Shown: piece after piece, positions 17,483 to 25,407 of the stretch
Numbering within the stretch: the stretch's first letter is position 1
Layout of the letters: each line of letters opens with the position of its first letter
The notes under the pieces: model-generated
Database searches by the model: none
Seen by the model: only the letters and a program-made list of their open reading frames with translations
Told to the model about the DNA's origin: nothing
Position numbers and translations under genes: made by a program
Source of the DNA: Imhoffiella fuscus
GTDB taxonomy: Bacteria; Pseudomonadota; Gammaproteobacteria; Chromatiales; Chromatiaceae
Length of the DNA: 64,000 bases
NCBI RefSeq assembly: GCF_042682685.1
Contig: NZ_JBHUHX010000016.1
Location: forward strand, 1-64,000
Direction: 5' to 3'

Positions 17483-17666
17483 GTAGGGCGCAATAGCGAA
17501 CGCGTATTGCGCCGCATGGCATGCAACGACAAGGCTTCGGTCGCACCCCGGTGCTCGCATACGGCGCAATACGGCCGCTCCAAGGTCGAACGCTGGCGGT
17601 TCATGGACTGTATCTCCAGCGACATGGGGAGCAGCCACTCGTTGAAGGCGGCCTATTACGCCCTAC
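17483..17666. repeat. MITE-like element with 14-bp inverted ends
   Basis: The left end GTAGGGCGCAATAG (17483-17496) and the right end CTATTACGCCCTAC (17653-17666) are inverted copies with 13 of 14 matches. The left end also forms a perfect internal hairpin, GGCGCAATA/TATTGCGCC (17487-17495, 17505-17513), and a related GGCGCAATAC copy lies near 17565. No open frame of interest or clear target duplication is seen. The element occupies the space between two convergent genes and is best read as a non-autonomous repeat or a REP pair. It makes up most of this 318-base gap. Confidence 0.5.
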
Positions 17667-17758
17667 CTGAGTCGGGGCTTCTTCCTTCGGGCGGTTTGGC
17701 TTGGAATGACCTTCGTGGGAATTGGGGAACGGTGGATTCGTTGCGTTTTCCGTCTGGC

Positions 17759-18913
17759 TCAGAGCGCCCGGACTACACAGTTGCGTCCCTGGCGCTTCGC
17801 CGCATAGAGGGCCGTGTCGGCAGCTTCGATCAGGTCGGATGGGACGCGTCCTGGATTCGGGATCAGTTCGGCCACGCCGAGGCTGATGGTCACGTGATTT
17901 GCGATGGGCGAGTTCGGATGCTTGATCCGCAACGCCTCGATCCTATGGCGTACCTGCTCGGCGATTCCCAGGGCGTCCTCTGAGGGGGTATTCGGCAGTA
18001 GGAAGGCGAATTCCTCGCCGCCGATGCGGGCGACTCGGTCTCCGGGACGTTTCGCGACACTGGCCATGGCCTCTGCGACACTGGTCAGACAGGCGTCCCC
18101 CGCCAGATGCCCTAGTCGGTCGTTGTAGCGTTTGAAGTAGTCGATGTCGGCCATGATCAGCGAAAACCGGTTTCCGGTGCGCAGGGCGCGTTTCCACTCG
18201 TCATTTAGGCTTTCGTCGAAGAGCCGACGGTTTCCGAGTCCGGTCAGCGGATCGAGGTGGGCCATGCTATTGAGCGTGAGCTGCTCTTCGATCGCTTGCG
18301 AGAGCTTGAGACGCAGCTCGGCCGTTTCACGAGCGAGTCGATGGACGCGTGCGGACGATGCGGTCATGGCGAGCGCGAAGATAATGAGCATCACACCCAT
18401 GGTCGTGTGGATGCGGTCGTCCTGTATCAGCATCTGCAGCGTGATCGGCGAGAGGGTCGGAATGAGGAAGCTATGAAAGCTTGGGGGCAGCGAGGATAGA
18501 ACGGGCACGGCTCCAGCAACCATGCCGCCGAGCGTGAAGGTAAGAAAGATCTGGTGTGGGAAGGAGTCCGGGTGGAATAGGATGATGCCCGCCGAGCCCC
18601 ACGTCAGTCCCGAGGCCAGTGAGCCGAGTATGAAATAGCGTCCCCAGCTTTGGGTGTCATGCGTCTGTCGTTGTCGCCGGTTGTGGTAGGCCCGGACTAG
18701 GGCGAAACGACCGAGGGTGACGGCGAGAAGTGCCGTCAGCCAGATCGCCAGGCGCATGCCGTCGATGGCGTTCCAGAGCACTGCGGCCAGGATGAATCCG
18801 TTGAGAATTGTAACAAGAAGGCCGATCGGCAGTTGGCGGTAGGATTGTGCGATCTGCAGGGCGGCGACCTGCTCGTCATGACGCTGAGATTCGGCTGATG
18901 ACGTGATGTCCAT
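17759..18913 (-). CDS. Membrane diguanylate cyclase (multi-helix sensor, GGDEF)
   Basis: The 384-residue protein has a hydrophobic N-terminal half with about six helices (for example IGLLVTILNGFILAAVLW, ITLQMLIQDDR, MGVMLIIFALAMTA), a short coiled segment and a GGDEF domain. The latter has DPLTGLGNRRLF, ADIDYFKRYND and GGEEF (about residue 297). RPGD five residues before GGEEF is a complete I-site for feedback inhibition, so the enzyme is probably active. An ATG at 18937 adds eight residues (MPHGRRRP); the ATG at 18913 (MDITSS) is preferred because it leaves a shorter basic tail. Neither has a strong ribosome site. The gene is convergent with the PKD gene and has no obvious operon partner. 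Confidence 0.85.
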   Translation of the reverse strand: MDITSSAESQRHDEQVAALQIAQSYRQLPIGLLVTILNGFILAAVLWNAIDGMRLAIWLTALLAVTLGRFALVRAYHNRRQRQTHDTQSWGRYFILGSLASGLTWGSAGIILFHPDSFPHQIFLTFTLGGMVAGAVPVLSSLPPSFHSFLIPTLSPITLQMLIQDDRIHTTMGVMLIIFALAMTASSARVHRLARETAELRLKLSQAIEEQLTLNSMAHLDPLTGLGNRRLFDESLNDEWKRALRTGNRFSLIMADIDYFKRYNDRLGHLAGDACLTSVAEAMASVAKRPGDRVARIGGEEFAFLLPNTPSEDALGIAEQVRHRIEALRIKHPNSPIANHVTISLGVAELIPNPGRVPSDLIEAADTALYAAKRQGRNCVVRAL

Positions 18914-19161
18914 TGGGCGTCGCCTACCATGAGGCATCCGTGCGGGGACTGTCTCGGCCCTGTCGTCGATCGTTCGGTGGAACGAGGACGCTATCCCTGG
19001 ATATGGCTGTATCGGCAGCGGTCCATGCCTATTGAGCCATCGCCGAGCATGTCTCCTATTCTAGAGCGCTCTGCTCGGTCTTGGCGACGCCTGTCGAGTT
19101 GGCTGCGCATTCCCGTCCTCTGCGTGGTGCGGTGTGACGGGAAGCGTCGGTGATCGCGGGT

Positions 19162-19362
19162 TCAGTGGGCGTTGCGGTAGGCGTCCATCTCCTCCAGGGA
19201 GAGATGCCGGGCCTCGTCCTCGAGCATGACCGGGATATCGTCGCGGATCGGGTAGGCGAGTTGCGCCGAGAGCGAGATGAGTTCGCCACGGTTCTTGTCG
19301 AGGATGAGCGGTCCCTTGGTGACGGGACAGACCAGGATGTCGAGGAGTTTCTTGTCCAACAT
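19162..19362 (-). CDS. Trm112-like small zinc-binding-family protein (YcaR/UPF0434 type)
   Basis: The 66-residue protein (MLDKKLLDILVCPVTKGPLI...YPIRDDIPVML) matches the bacterial Trm112/YcaR family in length and in the L-x-CP-x-T/C-KGPL start and the AYPIRDGIPVML core. In eukaryotes Trm112 activates methyltransferases; the bacterial role is unclear. Only one cysteine of the usual metal-binding set is present. The start was set at MLDKK, with GGAG ten bases upstream; the open frame reaches further, to 19419. The gene is divergent from the hydrolase at 19528. Confidence 0.8.
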   Translation of the reverse strand: MLDKKLLDILVCPVTKGPLILDKNRGELISLSAQLAYPIRDDIPVMLEDEARHLSLEEMDAYRNAH

Positions 19363-19527
19363 GGATTGCGTGCTCCGGTGTGAGTCGGTCAATGGGGGCG
19401 CGTGGCATGGTCGAGGCAAGCGTCGGCGCCTCGCGGGTTTTAGCTCCGCAGTTTAACCGCCCGCGCCGCTTGGTGGCGAGCAGGGCGAACGTTCGTCAAA
19501 TGCAGAGGCTTATTGAGGAGAGTGCGT

Positions 19528-21111
19528 GTGGTCATGAGTCGGTCGATTGTGGGCATTATCGCTGTTTGTCGCGGACGCTGTTGGCTGGCGGTCGCCGTTG
19601 CGCTCGCCGCCCTGCTGGCCATCGGGGTCGCGCTCTGGCATCTGCTCGGAGAAGCGGACACCGTGTCGGTGGAGCGGACCTGGGCCGGCTCGGTTCCATT
19701 GACCCTCTATCGTCCGGTCTCTCGGGGGCCGGCTCCGGCCGTGGTGATCGCCCATGGCTTCGCCGGTTCACAGACCCTGATGCGGAGTTACGCGCTGACT
19801 CTGGCACGTAACGGCTATCTCGCGGTCACCTTCGATTTCCCCGGTCATGGACGTAATGCGCAGCCGTTCGTGTCCGGTCTCATGGATCGCGAGAAACGGC
19901 TGAGTATTTTGGGCGGAGCACTGGAATCGGCGATCGATGTCGCGCTGCGACAACCCGGAGCGGATGGACGCCTCGCGCTGCTGGGGCATTCCATGGCCGG
20001 GGACCCGCTGGTCGACTACACCGAGAGACATCGCGGCAAGGTCGGGGCGCTGGTGCTGCTGTCGCCCTATATCTCCGACGAGACGCCGACGGAGGCACTG
20101 CCCGATCTGCTCTTGGCCTATGGCGAGTTCGAGCCTGAGATGCTGCACGAGCAGGGGCGCAAGATCCTCGCGGCGTCGGTGGGGCACGAGATCGAGCCTG
20201 ACGCGACCTATGGCGATCCGGCGCTGGGCGATGCCAGACGGATGCTGATCGCCGAGCGCGTCGAACACATCGGTATCCTCTACAGTCGGGATGCCGAGCG
20301 GGCCGCGCTGGATTGGCTAAACCGGTCCTTCGATTGGCGCGGCGATGGATTCGTGGCGGAGCCTGGCCCCTGGATCGGTCTGCTGTTCCTCGGGATTCTC
20401 GTCCTGGCCTGGCCGCTGGCGCGGTTGCTGCCTCGGGTCGCCTCTCGGCCGCTGGGGGCGGGGCTCGCCTGGCGCGATCTGCTTGCGGTGGCGGTCGCGC
20501 CGGCCATCTTGACCCCGCTCATCCTCTGGCGTCTGCCCAAGCATGTTCTGCCGATCCTGATCGGCGACTATCTGGTCTTGCACTTCGCGGTCTATGGGGT
20601 GCTCACCTGGCTCGGGCTTTGGCTCATCCGGCGCCGTCGTGGCGCATCCGCCGCCGAGCCGATGCGAATCGACCGGAGACGCCTGGCGATCGCCATCCTC
20701 GCCGCAACCGGCTATGCCCTGTTCGCCTTCGCCATTCCTGTCGACCGCTTCGTCACGACACTGCTTCCGGGTAGCGAGCGTCTTCCTTTAGTGTTCGCCA
20801 TGCTGGGCGGGACGTTGCTCTATTTTACCGCCGACGAGTGGGTGACGCGCGGTGTCGGGAGCGCCTCCGGCGCTTACGCGGCGACCAAGGCGCTCTTCCT
20901 GCTGTCGCTGGTGTTGGCGGTGGCGCTCAATCTCTCCGAGCTGTTCTTCCTCATCATCATCGTGCCGGCGATCCTGGTCTTCTTCCTGGTTTACGGTCTC
21001 CTGAGCCGCTGGATCTACGCGCGCACCGGGCATCCCATGGTCGGCGCCGTCGCCAACGCGGTCGCCTTCGCCTCGGCGACGGCCGTGACCTTTCCCTTGG
21101 TCGGGGCCTGA
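19528..21111 (+). CDS. Alpha/beta hydrolase with multi-pass membrane C-terminus
   Basis: The 527-residue protein has one N-terminal membrane anchor (WLAVAVALAALLAIGVALW), an alpha/beta-hydrolase domain of about 260 residues and then about seven hydrophobic helices. The hydrolase core shows the oxyanion HGFAGS turn, FDFPGHG and the nucleophile elbow GHSMAG (serine near residue 154). The acid and histidine of the triad are not obvious from motifs alone. The substrate is unknown. GAGGAG at 19515-19520 fits a GTG start at 19528; ATG 19534 is an alternative two codons on. The fusion of a soluble hydrolase with a permease-like membrane domain is unusual. The gene stands alone between the Trm112-like gene and the nif region. 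Confidence 0.75.
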   Translation: MVMSRSIVGIIAVCRGRCWLAVAVALAALLAIGVALWHLLGEADTVSVERTWAGSVPLTLYRPVSRGPAPAVVIAHGFAGSQTLMRSYALTLARNGYLAVTFDFPGHGRNAQPFVSGLMDREKRLSILGGALESAIDVALRQPGADGRLALLGHSMAGDPLVDYTERHRGKVGALVLLSPYISDETPTEALPDLLLAYGEFEPEMLHEQGRKILAASVGHEIEPDATYGDPALGDARRMLIAERVEHIGILYSRDAERAALDWLNRSFDWRGDGFVAEPGPWIGLLFLGILVLAWPLARLLPRVASRPLGAGLAWRDLLAVAVAPAILTPLILWRLPKHVLPILIGDYLVLHFAVYGVLTWLGLWLIRRRRGASAAEPMRIDRRRLAIAILAATGYALFAFAIPVDRFVTTLLPGSERLPLVFAMLGGTLLYFTADEWVTRGVGSASGAYAATKALFLLSLVLAVALNLSELFFLIIIVPAILVFFLVYGLLSRWIYARTGHPMVGAVANAVAFASATAVTFPLVGA

Positions 21112-21159
21112 TGCCGATTCATTGACCGCGAGCAAGCTACATTCAACGGACGCTTTCGC

Positions 21160-21187
21160 GTAAACTGCGGGAACCACTATGGTTTAC
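21160..21187. other. Inverted repeat upstream of the hemerythrin-like gene
   Basis: GTAAAC (21160-21165) and GTTTAC (21182-21187) are inverted copies 16 bases apart, about 120 bases before the hemerythrin-like start. A second small palindrome, CCGTGA/TCACGG, follows near 21194-21211. These could be operator half-sites, but no known regulator consensus fits. Confidence 0.25.
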
Positions 21188-21308
21188 TTGAGCCGTGACG
21201 TGAATCACGGCCTGTGCCTCGGTGCCACCACGTAGCATTTTCGTATCCCAATTGATACCGAAGTACCACACCTGACTTGCCAGCCACCGACCGGAGGAGT
21301 GTTTCGAA

Positions 21309-21758
21309 ATGGTCGTCTTCGCCCAACTGCATGCCCAAAATCATAAGATCACGGAACTGTCGAACGTCTTCATGTACCTGGTTCGCGAGCGCTCGATGTG
21401 CGATACCGACGTCGCCTGCGATGTCTTCTTCGATCTGACCAACCGGGTCAAGGAACACATGGAACTCGTCGATCGCGAGCTGTGCGGCAAGCTGATCTCG
21501 CACCCGGATCAGTCGGTCAAGAATACAGCCAACCGCTTCCTGTCCGGCTCGACCGAGATCAAGCGGATCTTCTCGTCCTACGTCAAGGAATGGTGTTCGC
21601 ACAAGCGTCATGCGCTGACCATCAGCGACCATGCCTCCTTCATGCAGGACACCGAGCAGATGTTCGCCCTGGTGATGGATCGGCTTCAGCGCGAGACCGA
21701 GCATCTCTATCCGCTGATCCGCAAACTCGAGGATTCGGACAAACAACAGGTCGCCTGA
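21309..21758 (+). CDS. Hemerythrin-like (HHE) protein beside the nif operon
   Basis: The 149-residue helical protein has histidine and acidic residues spaced as in the HHE cation-binding family (HAQNHKI, KEHMELVDREL, CSHKRHAL...SDHASF, ETEHLYPLI), which hold a di-iron centre that binds oxygen or responds to NO/ROS. It also carries three cysteines. GGAGGAG about ten bases before the ATG marks the start. It converges on the nifV...clpX operon, whose last stop is 59 bases away. A role in protecting nitrogenase from oxygen is plausible but rests only on position and family. No sigma-54 promoter was found upstream. Confidence 0.75.
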   Translation: MVVFAQLHAQNHKITELSNVFMYLVRERSMCDTDVACDVFFDLTNRVKEHMELVDRELCGKLISHPDQSVKNTANRFLSGSTEIKRIFSSYVKEWCSHKRHALTISDHASFMQDTEQMFALVMDRLQRETEHLYPLIRKLEDSDKQQVA

Positions 21759-21772
21759 CCTCGTGCGTTCCG

Positions 21773-21791
21773 GGACGCGATCGGCGCGTCC
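21773..21791. terminator. Hairpin between convergent hemerythrin and clpX genes
   Basis: GGACGCG (21773-21779) and CGCGTCC (21785-21791) form a perfect 7-bp stem with loop ATCGG midway between two convergent stops. It may terminate both transcripts. There is no T-run on either strand. Confidence 0.4.
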
Positions 21792-21816
21792 AATCGCATC
21801 CCTCCCGCCTCCCGAT

Positions 21817-23103
21817 TCAGCCTCCCGCCGATGCCCGCTCGGCTTCGTCCTCTGATCCATGGATCCAGTGGACGGGGCCGGTGCCCTCGACCGTCTCGAC
21901 GTCGACCTGGCAGCCGACGACATCGGTCATGGAGGGCAGCTCGAACATGGGGCGCTGCAACAGCCCCTCTAGCACGCTGCGTAGACCGCGCGCCCCGGTA
22001 CCTCGATCGATGGCCTTGCGGGCGATGGCGGTCATGGCCTCGGGCGTGAATTCGAGCTGGACGCCCTCGAAGGCGAACAGTTGCTGATACTGACGGATCA
22101 GGGCGTTCTTCGGCTCGGTGAGGATGCGCACCAGCGCGGCCTCGTCCAGGTCGTGCAGCCCGACCAGTACCGGGAAGCGTCCGATGAATTCGGGAATGAG
22201 ACCGAACTGACGCAGATCGTCCGGATGGGTCTCGCGATAGAGTTCGGGGTCGCGCCTCTTATCGTCCTCATTGCGCGCGCCGACGTCCGCCTGAAACCCG
22301 ATGCCCGAGGGGCCGGGGCGCAGGCGTCGCGTCAGCAGCTTCTCCAGGCCGGCGAAGGCGCCGCCGACCAAAAAGAGGATGTTGCGGGTGTCGATCAGGG
22401 CGCCATCGCCGCTGTCTTTGCGCCCCTTGGGATTGATCTTGACCTGGGTGCCCTCGACCAGCTTGAGCAGTGCCTGCTGCACGCCCTCGCCCGAGACATC
22501 GCGTGTGCCGTGAGCCGTTTCGCCCTGGCGCGCGAGTTTGTCGACCTCGTCGATGTAGACCATGCCCCATTCGGCGACCTCGCGGCTGCCGTTGGCGGCG
22601 TCGAGCAATCGGCCGAGAATGCTCTCGACGTCCTCGCCGACATAGCCCGCTTGGGTCAGTGTGGTGGCGTCGGCGATGACGAAGGGCACTCCGACGATGC
22701 GCGCCAGGGTGCTGGCCAGCAGCGTTTTCCCCGTCCCCGAGGGGCCGAGCAGCAGGATGTTCGACTTGTCGATCTCGACCCGGTCATCGTCGTCGAGCGA
22801 GCGGCGCGGATTCTTGGACTCGGCCGCGAGACGCTTGTAATGGTTGTAGACGGCGACGGCGAGCGACTCCTTGGCCGCCTCCTGGCCGATGACGTAGCGG
22901 TCCAGCTGTTCCTTGATCTGCAGGGGTTTGGGCGGCGACTTGAGCGGGCCGCTCAAGGCTCGGGCGCGCCCCCAGCTGCTGACGACCTGATGCGCCAGGG
23001 TGACGCAGGCCTCGCAGATATGGCCATCGAGGCCGGCAATCAGCGGTGTGTCCGGGGCCTGGGAGGCGCCGCAGAAGGAACAGGTGTGGACCGTGTCGTT
23101 CAT
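21817..23103 (-). CDS. clpX: Nif-linked ClpX-type AAA+ unfoldase
   Basis: The 428-residue unfoldase feeds proteins to ClpP. It has the N-terminal C4 zinc finger (CSFCGAS...CEACV), Walker A GPSGTGKT, pore loop AGYVGED, Walker B YIDEVDKL, the ClpP-docking SGIGF loop and sensor 2 GARGLRSV. The RKH loop, which contacts substrate in E. coli, reads GRKDSGDGA: the histidine is lost and the segment is two residues shorter. The last gene of the Azotobacter nifV...nifM operon is likewise a second clpX, reported to limit NifB and NifEN levels. Its ATG overlaps the nifM stop (ATGA). It is therefore probably a specialised paralogue rather than the housekeeping ClpX, which usually sits beside clpP and lon. 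Confidence 0.9.
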   Translation of the reverse strand: MNDTVHTCSFCGASQAPDTPLIAGLDGHICEACVTLAHQVVSSWGRARALSGPLKSPPKPLQIKEQLDRYVIGQEAAKESLAVAVYNHYKRLAAESKNPRRSLDDDDRVEIDKSNILLLGPSGTGKTLLASTLARIVGVPFVIADATTLTQAGYVGEDVESILGRLLDAANGSREVAEWGMVYIDEVDKLARQGETAHGTRDVSGEGVQQALLKLVEGTQVKINPKGRKDSGDGALIDTRNILFLVGGAFAGLEKLLTRRLRPGPSGIGFQADVGARNEDDKRRDPELYRETHPDDLRQFGLIPEFIGRFPVLVGLHDLDEAALVRILTEPKNALIRQYQQLFAFEGVQLEFTPEAMTAIARKAIDRGTGARGLRSVLEGLLQRPMFELPSMTDVVGCQVDVETVEGTGPVHWIHGSEDEAERASAGG

Positions 23104-23987
23104 GCTGTTGATGTCTCCTCGGTCGGGGGCGCCTGCTGGCGCAGTTCGGCAATCCATGCCTTCTGACAGTCACGGCTCCGACGCGCGTCCAGCGCCTCGC
23201 GGATCTTGGAGCGCGCGCGTTCGAATGGAACCTCGGTGGTCGCGTGGATGCGTTCGCAGAGAATCAGATGGAAGCCGATCTCGCTTTCGACGACATCGCT
23301 CACCTGGCCCTCGTCCAGAGCGAACAATGCGGCGTCGATTTCGGGGTAGAGCTTGCCTCGGGGCAAGGTGCCGAGTGCGCCTTCCTCCATGGAGGTCGGG
23401 CATTCGGAATGCGCACGCGCGAGCGGGCCGAACTGATTCGGATCGGACTGCAGCTGGGAGGCGATGCGCTCGATCCGTGCCCTGGCGGCCGAACGCTCGT
23501 TTTCGGCGTACTCGGCGTTGATGGTGATGAGGATGTGGCGCGCGGTGCGTCGCTCGGGGGCGATGAAGCGCGCCTGGTTCTGTGCGTAGAAGCGACGCTC
23601 GTCGGCCTCGGTGACGGCCTCGGCGCGGGCGCCGATGCGTTGCAGCACGGCGTCGAACAGCAGCTCTCGCTGCAGGGCGACCCGCAATCCGGATTCGTTC
23701 AGTCCGTTGCGTTCCAGGTCCGCCTGGAAGGCGTCCTCGTCCTCGAAACGCGCGCGAAGCTCGGCGACGGCCTCTTCGATGCGTGTCTCGGGAAGAAGCG
23801 TGTCGCGTGCCTCCGGCGATGAGAGCACCAGACTCTCCAGCTCCAGGGTCTGATGCGCCTGGCGTTCGGCCTGGCTCAGCTGATCGGCGGCGAGCGTGCT
23901 CGGTGCGCCTTGGAAACGTTCGCTCGCAGCGCGCAGCAGATGATATCGGTACTCGGGGCTCGATTCGCTGGGTCGGGTTTCGGTCAT
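23100..23987 (-). CDS. nifM: NifM, peptidyl-prolyl isomerase for nitrogenase Fe protein
   Basis: NifM is needed to mature NifH, the Fe protein. The 295 residues show a helical N-terminal chaperone part and a C-terminal parvulin (PpiC) domain with ARHILITINAEY, ARAHSECPTSMEEGALGTLPRGKLYPEID and DVVESEIGFHLILCERI. The length and the position between nifZ and clpX match Azotobacter-type clusters. The start codon overlaps the nifZ stop (ATGA at 23984-23987), and the stop overlaps clpX in the same way, so the three genes are translated as a coupled set. Confidence 0.93.
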   Translation of the reverse strand: MTETRPSESSPEYRYHLLRAASERFQGAPSTLAADQLSQAERQAHQTLELESLVLSSPEARDTLLPETRIEEAVAELRARFEDEDAFQADLERNGLNESGLRVALQRELLFDAVLQRIGARAEAVTEADERRFYAQNQARFIAPERRTARHILITINAEYAENERSAARARIERIASQLQSDPNQFGPLARAHSECPTSMEEGALGTLPRGKLYPEIDAALFALDEGQVSDVVESEIGFHLILCERIHATTEVPFERARSKIREALDARRSRDCQKAWIAELRQQAPPTEETSTA

Positions 23988-24460
23988 GGCTCGCTGCTGT
24001 TGTCTGTGTCGTTGATCGCGGGTTCGGACTCGGTCAGCGCGGTCTCCGGGACCAGCAGTGTGTTGCGGTCCAGGAAATGGACGTGATAGGCCACGCCGTC
24101 GGGGTGATCGCGCACGACCTTGATCACCTCGCCGATCTCGCCAGCCTCGACCAGGACTTGGCCCTGGATGCCGAGCGGGATGCGTGTGGCGACCTTGTCG
24201 CGGAACTCGAAGCGGCTGGGAACCCAGGGTGCGTCGACCGGAATCAGCTCCTCCTCGCGGCAGCCGACGATGCGGTCGGCGTCGAGGAAGTGCACCGAAT
24301 AGATGATCTGGTCCTGGAGAAAGGTGCCGACATCTTTGACGAAGCCGGTGCTGCCACGCCGCACCAGCAGGGTTCCGGTCGACTCGCCCGGAAAGGTCCC
24401 GTCGTTGCGCACGTTGCGCACGACGCGGACCTCGTCTCCATAGTCATACTGAGGGCGCAT
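23984..24460 (-). CDS. nifZ: NifZ, P-cluster maturation protein
   Basis: NifZ helps to form the second P-cluster of the MoFe protein. The 158 residues hold two related SH3-like units, each with a G-D/E-V-x-V-V...G-TLLVRRGSTGFVKDVG or EIGEVIKVV segment and a Y-x-VHFLD core (YSVHFLDADRIVG, YHVHFLDRNTLLV). The duplication is typical of the longer NifZ proteins. The gene overlaps nifW by 17 bases at its start and nifM by 4 at its end. Confidence 0.92.
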   Translation of the reverse strand: MRPQYDYGDEVRVVRNVRNDGTFPGESTGTLLVRRGSTGFVKDVGTFLQDQIIYSVHFLDADRIVGCREEELIPVDAPWVPSRFEFRDKVATRIPLGIQGQVLVEAGEIGEVIKVVRDHPDGVAYHVHFLDRNTLLVPETALTESEPAINDTDNSSEP

Positions 24461-24788
24461 GTTTCACCTGTCCCATCAGGTCGCTGAGCGGAACCGAGGC
24501 GGTGCGCGGCTCGTGCATATGGAAAACGCGGAAGACCTTCTCGGTCTTGGCATCGGAGCCGACGAAATCCTGATAGGCCTGGTTGAGCAGGTCGGCGTGC
24601 AGTGTCCAGCGGGCTTGGGTCTCGGTCGGCATCTCATCGACCTTGGCCAGATAGTCGTGGAAGCGCTGCAGGATGTGCAGCCGATTGACCTGAACCAGGC
24701 GCTGTTCGTATTGGATGCCGAAATACTCGAGGAAGTCCTCTGCGCTTGAGAGCTCGCTCATGTCGAGGTCGAAATCGTCGTCAGTCAT
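24444..24788 (-). CDS. nifW: NifW, nitrogenase-stabilising protein
   Basis: NifW binds the MoFe protein and protects it from oxygen. The 114-residue sequence has the family pattern ELSSAEDFLEYFGIQYE, VNRLHILQRFHDYL and AYQDFVGSDAKTEKVFRVF. The first ten residues are unusually acidic (MTDDDFDLDM). It lies 69 bases after the TPR-like gene and overlaps nifZ by 17 bases. Confidence 0.93.
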   Translation of the reverse strand: MTDDDFDLDMSELSSAEDFLEYFGIQYEQRLVQVNRLHILQRFHDYLAKVDEMPTETQARWTLHADLLNQAYQDFVGSDAKTEKVFRVFHMHEPRTASVPLSDLMGQVKHAPSV

Positions 24789-24857
24789 GTGTGCCTCCGG
24801 ATGGCGTCTCTGTGATCGTTGGATAGGGTCGGTCGCGTCGGACCCGATGGTTTCGCC

Positions 24858-25400
24858 TCAGCGTTTGAGGAAATGGATGTTGTCTCCCGAGCGCTCGATT
24901 TCGCTTTCGGTGACCGCCGAGCGGGCGATCTTCAGCAGATCGGCGATGCCGAGACGGTCGCTGGTGTCGATCTCGGCGATCTTCTCGAAGCGCTCCAGGG
25001 CCTGTGGCGCCTCGTTCAGACGCATCAGCAGGTAGCCGGAGCCCTTGAGCGCGAGTAGCAGGAAGCGCGTCAGGGTCATGGAGACCAGAACCGAGCGTCC
25101 CAGATCCTGCTCGGACAGATCCTGCCAGCGCTCGGGCAAATCGAGCCGGTTCGCAGTGATGGCGATGGCACGATCGGCGGTGATCAGCGCCTCGCGATAG
25201 CGGTGACGATAGTAGAAATAGCGATAGAGCGCGACCAGGACCGTCAGGTGATCGGGCTCCAGGAAATAGGCCTGGAGCAGGCTGAGTTCGGCCGCATCCT
25301 CGCCGTAGCGGCGGGCGGCATCGAGCAGCAGGCCCTCGACGTCCGAGCTGATCGGCTCGTCGAAATACATGTCCTCGCCAGCGAAATCCAATAGGTCCAT
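24858..25400 (-). CDS. TPR-like helical protein in the nif operon, function unknown
   Basis: The 180-residue protein is all helical in appearance, with paired helices of TPR type (ALYRYFYYRHRYREALITADRAI, LLALKGSGYLLMRLNEAPQALERFEKIAEID). It has no signal peptide and no catalytic motif. An acidic N-terminus (MDLLDFAGEDMYFDE) resembles a docking tail. Its start is 7 bases after the cysE stop, and nifW follows, so it is co-transcribed with nif genes. I do not recognise a named Nif protein. A scaffold or chaperone role in nitrogenase assembly is inference from location and fold. Confidence 0.7.
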   Translation of the reverse strand: MDLLDFAGEDMYFDEPISSDVEGLLLDAARRYGEDAAELSLLQAYFLEPDHLTVLVALYRYFYYRHRYREALITADRAIAITANRLDLPERWQDLSEQDLGRSVLVSMTLTRFLLLALKGSGYLLMRLNEAPQALERFEKIAEIDTSDRLGIADLLKIARSAVTESEIERSGDNIHFLKR

Positions 25401-25407
25401 GGTGATC

